DNA of 21,243 bases from CBDTTM01 sp965363355. GTDB lineage: Bacteria > Bacillota > Negativicutes > Selenomonadales > Selenomonadaceae. The notes under the pieces are model-generated. The model made no database searches and was not told where the DNA came from. It worked only from the letters and a program-made list of their open reading frames with translations. The DNA lies in contig CBDTTM010000024.1 in the NCBI GenBank assembly GCA_965363355.1, positions 1 to 21,243 of the forward strand. Direction: 5' to 3'. The position numbers and the translations under genes are program-made. How positions within the stretch are numbered: position 1 is the first letter of the stretch; each line of letters opens with the position of its first letter. Of this stretch, positions 7,031-13,873 are shown piece after piece.

Positions 7031-7070
7031 ACATAAATAAAACCCGCCTCTCGGCGGGTTTTATTTATGT
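7031..7070. terminator. Perfect 18-bp bidirectional terminator
   Basis: 7031-7048 pairs without mismatch with 7053-7070, with a GC-rich top (CCCGCC/GGCGGG), a TCTC loop and A/T-rich flanks giving a U tract both ways. It starts two bases after the stop of the plus-strand gene and abuts the stop of the converging asparaginase gene at 7071. Confidence 0.93.
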
Positions 7071-8066
7071 TCAAAACATCGTCTCAATCGTTCCAATAAC
7101 ATCCCCGCGATGATTTTTTAAAATCGGCGGAAATTTTTCTAAAAGCTCTTGATGCTCTTCATCCGTAATGAAATTGAGATGTTTCAATACCCCGATTACC
7201 ATCGGATTGATTGCACTATAGCTGCCATCTTCTATTTTGAAAGCTGCTCCAACGCCAAGTTCTCTCGATGCTAAACAGTATACCGCATCGGCCCCAATTT
7301 TGGCGATTACACGCCCTTTGGTCATCTGTGCTACAATCGTATCGATTCGACCAGTACCACCAACAATTTCAGGATAAGCGGACATGGCATCACCAATTTT
7401 ACGCACAGAATCTTCGTATTCGCCCCATTGTGCTTTTTCTGGCACAGCTAATCTGGCATAAGCCAGTGCCATATTATAAAGCGGCAGATAAAATACAGGA
7501 ACGCCACAACCATCAATACCGATTTCTAAATCGGACTCTGCTATCTTAGCTGCCATCGCAACCGATTTATGCATGATTTTTTGTATCTCATGTTCTGGCT
7601 TCGTATAATTTTCTAAAGAAATATTGAGCATACTGCCTAACGCCAACATACCCGAATGTTTGCCTGAACAAGCATTATGGACCGGCTGCGGCTTTTGATG
7701 GTTTTCGGTAAGCGCCTTAGCTGCCCTGCTGTTCATTGGACGTGCCGGTCCACAATCAAGAACGCCTGTCGTCAACTTTAATTTAGCTAAAATTTGTTCA
7801 ATGAGTTCTACATGCATAGGTTCACCGCTATGTGAAGAAACCAAGATTGCCAATTCCTTCTGGGTTATCCCAAACGCATCCAACCCACCTTTTTGGACAA
7901 AAGGCAGCGCCTGAAAAGGCTTTGCCGCACTGCGCCAAAACATTTTTTTCTTTGGATCCCCGACGCAATCGACAATTTTCCCCATTGCATCAACTGCAAT
8001 GATATCACCACGATGTATATTTTCGACTTTACCGCCGCGTGTGTATTGCAATAAAATCTCGCTCAT
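7071..8066 (-). CDS. L-asparaginase, Rhizobium etli (AnsA/ReAV) type
   Basis: Probably hydrolyses asparagine to aspartate and ammonia. The 331-aa protein belongs to the family of the R. etli enzyme, unrelated to the E. coli type. The residues reported for that enzyme align with a constant offset of two: Ser46 and Lys49 (RSAAKPFQALP), Ser78 (SSHSGE), zinc ligands Cys133 and Lys136 (CSGKHSG) and Cys187 (DGCGVP). Lys256 (KIGAD) may be the second catalytic lysine. All are present, so an active enzyme is expected. There is no signal peptide, so it is cytoplasmic. The ATG follows AGGTGA. Its promoter (8106-8134) is embedded in the ftsH terminator. It ends at the shared hairpin 7031-7070. Confidence 0.9.
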   Translation of the reverse strand: MSEILLQYTRGGKVENIHRGDIIAVDAMGKIVDCVGDPKKKMFWRSAAKPFQALPFVQKGGLDAFGITQKELAILVSSHSGEPMHVELIEQILAKLKLTTGVLDCGPARPMNSRAAKALTENHQKPQPVHNACSGKHSGMLALGSMLNISLENYTKPEHEIQKIMHKSVAMAAKIAESDLEIGIDGCGVPVFYLPLYNMALAYARLAVPEKAQWGEYEDSVRKIGDAMSAYPEIVGGTGRIDTIVAQMTKGRVIAKIGADAVYCLASRELGVGAAFKIEDGSYSAINPMVIGVLKHLNFITDEEHQELLEKFPPILKNHRGDVIGTIETMF

Positions 8067-8105
8067 AGTATCACCTGTTCTTTCCTATCTAGTAAGTCTC
8101 TTTGT

Positions 8106-8134
8106 ATTATAAGCAAAAGAAAAGAGGAAGGCAA
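8106..8134 (-). promoter_or_regulatory. Asparaginase promoter overlapping the ftsH terminator
   Basis: Minus-strand TTGCCT (8129-8134), 17-nt spacer, perfect TATAAT (8106-8111). The -35 lies in the loop and top of the ftsH terminator hairpin, and the spacer is its descending arm. Transcription would start near 8098, about 30 nt before the start codon. Confidence 0.7.
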
Positions 8135-8156
8135 GCGCCTTCCTCTTTTCTTTTGC
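8113..8156 (-). terminator. ftsH terminator with a 20-bp perfect stem
   Basis: 8113-8132 pairs without mismatch with 8137-8156 around a 4-nt loop, directly after the ftsH stop at 8159. On the transcript the descending arm is itself pyrimidine-rich (CTCTTTTCTTTTGC), so the U-rich part is within the stem and little U tract follows. Confidence 0.82.
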
Positions 8157-8158
8157 AA

Positions 8159-10156
8159 TTAATGTACTTCATGATCCTTACCAGTGATATTGAGTTCAAG
8201 CTTTGGTTCAGCAGGCTCTGTTGCCTTGCTTTTTTCTGCCTCAGCTTCAGCTTTTGCATCAGTGGCTTCTTTAAGCGCTTTGATTTCTTCCACTATATCG
8301 CCCGGAGTGCCATCTTGTGGAGTTTCATCTTTTTTCTCCACTTTACTCGTTATAACCCCTTTGGTCATCAGTTCTTCAAGCTGTGAAGCTTCAAGTGTTT
8401 CATACTCCATCAAGGCTTCGGCAATTAAAGTTAATTTATCGAGATTATCTTTGATGAGGGTGCGGCATTCTTCGTATGCATCCTCAATGTATTTCCGTAC
8501 TTCTTTATCGATCTCGCTAGCTACCTCTTCACTGTAATTGCGTTGATGGTTGAGATCTCTACCTAAAAATACCTGATGGTCTTGCCCTTCGCCAAATGAA
8601 ATCGGGCCCAAGACGTCACTCATCCCGTATTGTGTAATCATGCTGCGAACAAGCTGTGATGCCCGCTGAATATCATTTTGCGCACCTGTGCTGATTTCTT
8701 TCAAAACGACTTCTTCCGCAACACGTCCGCCAAGAAGGGTTTTGAGTTTGTCCATCAATTCACTGCGCGTTGCATAGGCACGATCTTCTTTTGGCAGCAT
8801 CAGTGTATAACCACCCGCTCTGCCACGAGGAATAATCGTAACTTTATGCACCGGATCTGCATTTGGCAGAAGCATGCCCACCAAAGTATGTCCGCCTTCA
8901 TGAAATGCCGTCAAACGTTTTTCACGATCACTGACAAGTTTCGATTTACGCTCTGGTCCTGCCATGACGCGTTCAATCGATTCTTCAAGCTCAGGCATAG
9001 CAATCTTCTTCTTGTTGCGTCTTGCCGACAAAAGTGCTGCTTCATTGACCAGATTACTCAAGTCAGCACCGGTGAAACCAGGGGTCCGTCTTGCCAAAAC
9101 ATCCAAATCAGCGTCTTCAGCGACTGGTTTTCCTTTGGTGTGGACCTTAAGAATTGCCATACGCCCTCTTACATCTGGCTTATCGACCACAATCTGGCGA
9201 TCGAAACGACCTGGACGCAAAAGTGCCGGATCTAAGATATCGGGACGATTTGTCGCAGCTACAATGATGATTCCTTCATTTGCCGCAAAGCCATCCATCT
9301 CAACGAGCAGCTGATTGAGCGTTTGTTCTCTTTCATCATGTCCGCCGCCGACGCCAGCACCACGCTGACGACCCACTGCATCGATTTCATCGATAAAGAC
9401 GATGCATGGTGCATTTTTCTTAGCCTGTTCAAACAAGTCACGCACACGTGATGCACCGACACCGACAAACATTTCAACAAAGTCCGACCCGCTGATTGTA
9501 AAGAATGGTACACCAGCTTCACCAGCAACCGCACGTGCCAGCAATGTTTTTCCCGTACCCGGAGGACCAAAGAGTAAAACACCTTTTGGTATGCGTGCAC
9601 CGAGATCATTGAACTTCTTTGGGTGCTTGAGGAATTCTACGACTTCTTCAAGTTCCTGTTTAGCTTCATCAGCCCCAGCAACATCCTTGAAATTGACTTT
9701 GATCTTATCGCCGCCGCTCATTTTAGCACGGCTCTTGCCAAACGACATAACCTTGCCGCCGCCACCTTGTGTCTGCTGCATGATAAAGAACCAAACACCA
9801 ATCAAAAGGAGCATTGGCAATAAAGATGAGAATATCGTCGACCACCATGGTGGTTCTGGCGGATTTTCCGCTTTTATAGTCACGCCTTTATCCTGTAGAT
9901 TCTTGACCAGATTGCTGTCTCCATTTGGTGAATTCGGCGTAATCGTCGTAAACTCCGTGCCATCAGCTAAGGTTCCCTTAATGATATTATCAACGATGGT
10001 CACCTTTGACACATTTTTGGATTCAACCTGTTGTAAAAAATCCGTATAGTTTATTTCCTGTTTTGTAGTGCTTCTTGTCGAAAAATAATCAATTACAGAA
10101 ATCGCAATCAAGATAATCAACAAATAAAAGCCTACATTTCGCAAAAACTTATTCAA
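8159..10156 (-). CDS. ftsH: ATP-dependent membrane zinc protease FtsH
   Basis: Membrane-anchored AAA+ protease that extracts and degrades damaged membrane proteins and some cytoplasmic regulators. I place the start at TTG 10154-10156, which has GGAGGG at 7-nt spacing; the ATG 16 codons upstream lacks one and would put charged residues ahead of TM1. This gives 665 aa. TM1 is at about 9-25, an extracytoplasmic domain at 27-105 and TM2 at about 107-127. Walker A GPPGTGKT is at 197-204, Walker B FIDEID at 254-259, then the arginine-finger region LLRPGRFDRQ and the zinc site HEGGH near 417. The final 55 residues are charged and rich in Glu, Lys and Ala. A promoter lies at 10213-10241. The tilS-hpt-ftsH order is conserved in Firmicutes. 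Confidence 0.97.
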   Translation of the reverse strand: MNKFLRNVGFYLLIILIAISVIDYFSTRSTTKQEINYTDFLQQVESKNVSKVTIVDNIIKGTLADGTEFTTITPNSPNGDSNLVKNLQDKGVTIKAENPPEPPWWSTIFSSLLPMLLLIGVWFFIMQQTQGGGGKVMSFGKSRAKMSGGDKIKVNFKDVAGADEAKQELEEVVEFLKHPKKFNDLGARIPKGVLLFGPPGTGKTLLARAVAGEAGVPFFTISGSDFVEMFVGVGASRVRDLFEQAKKNAPCIVFIDEIDAVGRQRGAGVGGGHDEREQTLNQLLVEMDGFAANEGIIIVAATNRPDILDPALLRPGRFDRQIVVDKPDVRGRMAILKVHTKGKPVAEDADLDVLARRTPGFTGADLSNLVNEAALLSARRNKKKIAMPELEESIERVMAGPERKSKLVSDREKRLTAFHEGGHTLVGMLLPNADPVHKVTIIPRGRAGGYTLMLPKEDRAYATRSELMDKLKTLLGGRVAEEVVLKEISTGAQNDIQRASQLVRSMITQYGMSDVLGPISFGEGQDHQVFLGRDLNHQRNYSEEVASEIDKEVRKYIEDAYEECRTLIKDNLDKLTLIAEALMEYETLEASQLEELMTKGVITSKVEKKDETPQDGTPGDIVEEIKALKEATDAKAEAEAEKSKATEPAEPKLELNITGKDHEVH

Positions 10157-10212
10157 TCGGTCGCCCTCCCTCTCCGCGGAGCACATAGTCAAACAGGGCT
10201 CCATAGAAATTT

Positions 10213-10241
10213 ATTATATCATCAAATAATACATTTAACAA
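10213..10241 (-). promoter_or_regulatory. ftsH promoter
   Basis: Minus-strand TTGTTA (10236-10241), 17-nt spacer, perfect TATAAT (10213-10218). Transcription would start near 10206, about 50 nt before the TTG start. No CIRCE-like repeat is seen. Confidence 0.72.
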
Positions 10242-10249
10242 TTTAAACC

Positions 10250-10274
10250 GAAACACTTTCTAACGAAGCGTTTC
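10250..10274 (-). repeat. Inverted repeat between hpt and ftsH
   Basis: GAAACACTT (10250-10258) and AAGCGTTTC (10266-10274) pair over 9 bp with one non-Watson-Crick position and a 7-nt loop. It lies after the hpt stop and 8 bp upstream of the ftsH -35. With no U tract following, it is at best a weak terminator; an operator for ftsH is equally possible. Confidence 0.4.
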
Positions 10275-10292
10275 TGTGTAAACCCCCTTTGC

Positions 10293-10835
10293 TTATTTGG
10301 CGTATATTTCCTTTTTCAAGATGCCGATGAACGGAAGATTACGATACTTTTCTGCATAATCAAGTCCATAACCCACCAAGAATTCATCCGGCACCGAATA
10401 GCCGCAGTAATCAATATTCACTTCGGCCTTGCGGCGCTCTGGTTTATCAAGCAAAGCGCATAATTTTACACTAGCCGGCTTTCTGTCTTTGAAATTCTTC
10501 AACAGATAGCTCAGCGTCAATCCTGAATCTATGATATCTTCAATAATCAACACGTGTTTTCCTTCTACACTGAAGTCTAAATCTTTTAAAATTTTTACAG
10601 TCCCGCTTGTTTCAGTACTCAAACCATAGCTTGAAGCAGCCATGAAATCAAGCTGTACAGGCACGTCGATAGCACGAACCAAATCTGAAAAAAATACGAC
10701 GGCACCTTTTAAAATACCTACAGCAAAAATCTCTTTACCGGCATAATCCTTGCTGATTTGCTTTCCTAAGCGTTCAACACAAGCTGCCAAATCCTCTTTG
10801 CTGTAAAGTACCTGTTCAATATCGTCTGTCATCAT
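10293..10835 (-). CDS. hpt: Hypoxanthine (guanine) phosphoribosyltransferase
   Basis: Salvages hypoxanthine and guanine to IMP and GMP using PRPP. The 180-aa length is typical. The PRPP-binding signature VLIIEDIIDSGLTL is at residues 95-108, the pyrophosphate loop LKGAVVFFSDL near 42-52, the flexible loop SSYG near 68, and the purine-contact region VPDEFLVGYGLDYAEKYRNLP near the end. There are two adjacent ATGs; the first follows AAGGGG at 9 nt. Its first 20 nt overlap the 3' end of tilS, which implies translational coupling; the pair is conserved in many Firmicutes. Confidence 0.95.
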   Translation of the reverse strand: MMTDDIEQVLYSKEDLAACVERLGKQISKDYAGKEIFAVGILKGAVVFFSDLVRAIDVPVQLDFMAASSYGLSTETSGTVKILKDLDFSVEGKHVLIIEDIIDSGLTLSYLLKNFKDRKPASVKLCALLDKPERRKAEVNIDYCGYSVPDEFLVGYGLDYAEKYRNLPFIGILKKEIYAK

Positions 10836-12234
10836 CTAAAAAATCCCCTTTTTCTTGTAAATCTTCTATTCGCAAACACAAAAATCGACTGGTCCTATCG
10901 GTAACCATCGAACGACTGTTTTGGCGAAGGCCGCCAACCCAAAAGATCTCGTTCTGGTCACAAAAAAGCGGAATCCTATCTCTTGTATTGCGATCAATTT
11001 TCTCATCAATAAAAAATTCTTTGAGCTTTTTGCTGCCCTGAAGCCCTGCTGGTGAAAACTTATCGCCATCTCGTCTTGAACGGACAAATATTGCCCCTTG
11101 CAAGGTGTCTGCATCGCAGATGACCCTTGTCTTTCCTGTCGTTTTTTCCCAAGAATCGACAAACTGAGCCTCAATGACAATTCCCATAGCTGCAATCGAA
11201 GTTCGCCCCGGAATCTTGATTTCTACCGGATCTTGCCTAAATTTTAGTTCACCGGCTCGCTCCCGGCCAAACTCAATCACATCATACCTGCAATAGGCTC
11301 TTAATCCGCGTGGAAGCTGCTGCACGTCGCCGGTTTTAGCCGACAAGATAAATTCCATCAACTGCTCAAGGTGGATAAAACCGATTCCTTTAAGGTCTCC
11401 TTTGATTTTGTCTACGAGTAACCGCAAGACTTCGCGTTTTATCGCTTTAGGCTGACCGCCAAAACGTAAGCGGTCAAGAACTAGTTTTTCTTGGCGCATC
11501 GTAATCAGACTTGTCCAGCAGTCAATCGCTGATTGTTTCACAAAATCGTGTTCATCCCCCAAAAGGATTGCACTGCGGCAAAGAGCTGCCTCTATCGCTG
11601 GGTTATAGTCTGCCTGTAGCTTTGGCATCAATTCCAGCCGAATTTTATTGCGGGTATATTGGGTCTGGGCATTCGTTTCATCAAAACGCGGCTCTAAAGC
11701 ATTTGCTGCGCAATAAGCCTCGATATCCGCCTTTGTCAAAAACAAAAAAGGTCGGATGATATCACCTGACACTGCCTGCATTCCCCGAAGTCCCTGACTT
11801 CCTGCCCCACGGAACAAATGCAGAAGGACGGTTTCCGCCTGATCGCCTTGATGATGTGCCGTTGCGATTTTCGCATCGTCAAAAGGAGCTGCTACTTCGC
11901 GCAAAAAAGCATACCGAACCTCACGAGCAGCAGTTTCATCGGAAAGGCCATGCATCGCTGCATACGCAGGAACATCAACGGAGCGTACTTCATAAGGCAA
12001 ATTATTTTTCTGACAAAAATCGGCCACAAAAGAAGCATCCTGTTTTGAGGCTTCACCGCGAAACATATGATCTAAATGTGCAACCTTAAGTTTAAGCCCA
12101 TATTCTTTTTGTAAATACAAAAAAACATGGGTAAGTGCCAACGAATCCGGTCCACCAGAACAAGCAATCACAATTGCAGCTCCTGGTTGGAATAATTTGT
12201 TTTTTAAGCACCAGGCACCGACTTCTTCTAACAT
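10816..12234 (-). CDS. tilS: tRNA-Ile lysidine synthetase
   Basis: Converts C34 of the CAU-anticodon tRNA-Ile to lysidine, so that it is charged with Ile and reads AUA; essential in most bacteria. From ATG 12234 the protein has 472 aa. The N-type ATP-pyrophosphatase P-loop SGGPDS is at residues 26-31, followed by HLDHMFRGEAS and ATAHHQGDQAETVLLHLFRGAGSQG segments. A middle substrate-binding domain and a C-terminal TilS domain (SRRDGDKFSPAGLQGSKKLK) complete it. An ATG three codons upstream (12243) is also possible; MLEEVGAWCL is the more family-like start and has GGATGG at 5 nt. A terminator lies just upstream, so expression may depend on read-through. It overlaps hpt by 20 nt. Confidence 0.93.
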   Translation of the reverse strand: MLEEVGAWCLKNKLFQPGAAIVIACSGGPDSLALTHVFLYLQKEYGLKLKVAHLDHMFRGEASKQDASFVADFCQKNNLPYEVRSVDVPAYAAMHGLSDETAAREVRYAFLREVAAPFDDAKIATAHHQGDQAETVLLHLFRGAGSQGLRGMQAVSGDIIRPFLFLTKADIEAYCAANALEPRFDETNAQTQYTRNKIRLELMPKLQADYNPAIEAALCRSAILLGDEHDFVKQSAIDCWTSLITMRQEKLVLDRLRFGGQPKAIKREVLRLLVDKIKGDLKGIGFIHLEQLMEFILSAKTGDVQQLPRGLRAYCRYDVIEFGRERAGELKFRQDPVEIKIPGRTSIAAMGIVIEAQFVDSWEKTTGKTRVICDADTLQGAIFVRSRRDGDKFSPAGLQGSKKLKEFFIDEKIDRNTRDRIPLFCDQNEIFWVGGLRQNSRSMVTDRTSRFLCLRIEDLQEKGDFLDDDRRY

Positions 12235-12273
12235 GAAAACCATCCCAATCTATATCTCTGCAATCACAAGCAG

Positions 12274-12300
12274 AAAAAAGCACCCCTCTCAGAGTGCTTT
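12274..12300 (-). terminator. Terminator between the S1-domain gene and tilS
   Basis: On the minus strand AAAGCACTCT pairs with GGGGTGCTTT (10 bp with two G-U pairs) around a GAGA loop, then TTT, giving a run of six U. It lies 11 nt after the stop of the S1-domain gene. Confidence 0.8.
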
Positions 12301-12310
12301 CGCATATCAG

Positions 12311-12781
12311 CTATTCAGATCGACGCGGACCGCCGCCTCGACCGCCACGTTTTGAATCCGTATTTTTTCTCAAGTCAGTGAGTCTTTCATCGCTGTCTTT
12401 TAAAAACTTGGTCAACTTATCTTCAAAAGAAGGAGCATTAAATCGATTCGGTCTCCTGAAATCACTTACTGGAGCGCGGCGCGGCGCTGGCTTATAGCCT
12501 GTTGAAACCGCCGGTCTCTGTGCTGTTGTTGGTTCTGCAGGTTTCTTTTCCTGTAACTGCTTAATCGATAAGCCAATCTTACCACGATCATCGATTGTCA
12601 GGACTTTGACCTGAACTTTATCTTTTTCTTTAAGGAAATCCTTCACGTCTTTTACATATACATCGGCAACCTCAGATATATGAATCAAACCCACTTTACC
12701 GCCCGGCAATTCAACAAATGCACCAAAATTTGTGATTCCGGTTACTACGCCTTCTACCACACTGCCAACTTCAATGGACAT
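12311..12781 (-). CDS. S1-domain RNA-binding protein with basic Gly/Arg tail
   Basis: The first 77 residues are a single S1 OB-fold (VVEGVVTGITNFGAFVELPGGKVGLIHISE … VKVLTIDDRGKIGLSIKQ), as in the YabR/general stress protein 13 family, whose gene is often beside divIC in Firmicutes. Residues 78-115 are Pro/Ala/Arg-rich and probably unstructured. A short charged helix (about 116-140) and a tail with RGGRGGGPRR follow. It probably binds RNA or ribosomes in the cytoplasm; the exact role is unknown. The ATG follows AAGGAGG, but at a long 13-nt spacing. It has its own strong promoter at 12822-12851 and its own terminator, so it can be expressed apart from divIC and tilS. Confidence 0.88.
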   Translation of the reverse strand: MSIEVGSVVEGVVTGITNFGAFVELPGGKVGLIHISEVADVYVKDVKDFLKEKDKVQVKVLTIDDRGKIGLSIKQLQEKKPAEPTTAQRPAVSTGYKPAPRRAPVSDFRRPNRFNAPSFEDKLTKFLKDSDERLTDLRKNTDSKRGGRGGGPRRSE

Positions 12782-12821
12782 ACTAATTTTACTTCCTCCT
12801 TAAACTTTACATTACACCGCT

Positions 12822-12851
12822 ATTATAACCTTGCCACTTCAAAAGTGTCAA
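12822..12851 (-). promoter_or_regulatory. Promoter of the S1-domain gene
   Basis: Minus-strand TTGACA (12846-12851), 18-nt spacer, TATAAT (12822-12827): both hexamers are perfect. It starts 12 nt after the divIC stop. Confidence 0.82.
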
Positions 12852-12862
12852 GAAAATACAGT

Positions 12863-13144
12863 CTACTTCTTCGATGAAATATATGGCATTTCGCCCTGTT
12901 TTGTCATTCCTAGCTCTTCGCGAGCAACCTTTTCTATATATTCAGGTTTCTCTAAATCCGCTTTTTCTTTTTTGAGTTCTTCATTGATCTTTTTTGCTTC
13001 ATTTTGCCTGATTTGTACAGCTGCCTGTTCCTTTGCTATCGCATTGAGACAAATCTGCTGCTGTACCGCAGCATACGAAAAGTATCCGATGACGACGACC
13101 AGCAGCACAATAAACCAATTAAAACTGCGCTTTCTCTGTTTCAT
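12863..13144 (-). CDS. divIC: Septum formation initiator, DivIC/FtsB family
   Basis: Small bitopic division protein that forms a coiled-coil complex with FtsL and DivIB/FtsQ at the septum. The 93-aa protein has a short basic cytoplasmic start (MKQRKR) and one TM helix (about 9-27). An extracytoplasmic coiled coil (about 30-70, Glu/Lys/Gln-rich heptads) and the family end YIEKVAREELGMTKQGE follow. An upstream start adds nine residues; the chosen ATG has AGGAG at 9-nt spacing. Position next to the S1-domain gene and tilS matches B. subtilis (divIC, yabR, tilS). A candidate promoter lies at 13180-13208. Confidence 0.9.
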   Translation of the reverse strand: MKQRKRSFNWFIVLLVVVIGYFSYAAVQQQICLNAIAKEQAAVQIRQNEAKKINEELKKEKADLEKPEYIEKVAREELGMTKQGEMPYISSKK

Positions 13145-13179
13145 GCCATCACTCTCCTGCCTTTCGTACACACTATATT

Positions 13180-13208
13180 ACTATACAGAGGTTTTCCTTT
13201 GCATGCAA
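13180..13208 (-). promoter_or_regulatory. Candidate divIC promoter
   Basis: Minus-strand TTGCAT (13203-13208), 17-nt spacer, TATAGT (13180-13185), about 35 nt upstream of the start codon. The -35 is weak (TTG conserved only) and the -10 good. Confidence 0.5.
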
Positions 13209-13249
13209 TAGCCTGCCTGCATTTCTTTTTCAATTTGATAGACAAATAT

Positions 13250-13720
13250 TCACTCTTCGTGCCACTGAAAATAATCCGTGCCAGCAATACGGCGATATAC
13301 CGAGCTGCATTCATCACAAATGAAATGGTCCAAAACATCTTGCATATTTAATTTACCATCGACGATACGAACCGGCTCGCCCTCTACAAAACGCATTTGC
13401 GCCTTACAACGAGGGCATGCACACTTGCCTTTGTCATCGCGTTTGAGCTGCATTGGCTGAAGATCTCCGACCGAAGCCGTTTTATGAAGCTTCTTATGCT
13501 TCTTTTTCGGTAAGTCACTGGCAATATAATATTCGGTATGCACTAATGGTCGAAAAACCAGCCGGCACTTTTTGCAGCTGTAATGATCTTCCGTATCTTC
13601 CATATTTAATTTTCCATCGATGATTTTCACGGGAGAACCTTCGATAAAGTCCAATACACCGCCGCATTCTGGACATATCCGTTTGCCATCCTCTCCGAAA
13701 ACCAACTTTCTCGCTTCCAT
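13250..13720 (-). CDS. Tandem zinc-ribbon protein of unknown function
   Basis: I do not recognise a named family. The 156-aa protein is two copies of one ~50-residue module (about 12-66 and 98-152) joined by a Lys/His-rich linker (KKKHKKLHK). Both copies have C-x2-C-x29-C-x2-C: Cys16/19/49/52 and Cys102/105/135/138. Between the cysteine pairs both share EGxPVxIxDGKLNMxDxxDHxxC, which is more conserved than zinc ligation alone requires and suggests a functional surface. It is cytoplasmic (no signal or TM). Nucleic-acid or protein binding is the obvious guess, nothing more. The ATG follows GGTGAT; a TTG four codons upstream is possible. It sits between a glycosyltransferase gene and divIC. Confidence 0.78.
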   Translation of the reverse strand: MEARKLVFGEDGKRICPECGGVLDFIEGSPVKIIDGKLNMEDTEDHYSCKKCRLVFRPLVHTEYYIASDLPKKKHKKLHKTASVGDLQPMQLKRDDKGKCACPRCKAQMRFVEGEPVRIVDGKLNMQDVLDHFICDECSSVYRRIAGTDYFQWHEE

Positions 13721-13821
13721 AGGTATCACCAAATTTCTTATTATTTGCCTTAATTTTTATCCGAATCATCTATTGCAATTTGCATATAATCCATCGAAAT
13801 CTTCAAAGGTCTCCTGCTTGT

Positions 13822-13851
13822 ATATTACCACAAAAAAGCCTCTGCTGTACA
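13822..13851 (-). promoter_or_regulatory. Weak candidate promoter for the zinc-ribbon gene
   Basis: Minus-strand TGTACA (13846-13851), 18-nt spacer, TAATAT (13822-13827). I see no convincing terminator after the glycosyltransferase stop at 13874, so read-through is an alternative. The roughly 100-nt leader contains an 18-codon TTG-started open frame (13750-13806) with AGGAGA only 3 nt before it. Confidence 0.35.
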
Positions 13852-13873
13852 TAGCTGACAACTTCAAAATAAC

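Noticed and set aside
6874..7074. Minus-strand frame opposite the secreted protein's 3' end
   Set aside because: It runs through the perfect terminator hairpin and is Cys/Leu/His-rich only because it complements the Pro/Met/Gln-rich tail.
9402..10049. 215-codon plus-strand open frame opposite ftsH
   Set aside because: It is antisense to a certain gene, has no ribosome site or promoter, and its composition mirrors ftsH codons. The same applies to the other long plus-strand frames opposite lysS, dusB, coaX, tilS, mazG and mfd.
13141..13338. 65-codon minus-strand frame between divIC and the zinc-ribbon gene
   Set aside because: It overlaps the 3' end of the zinc-ribbon gene and the divIC promoter region, has no clear ribosome site and an unremarkable sequence.
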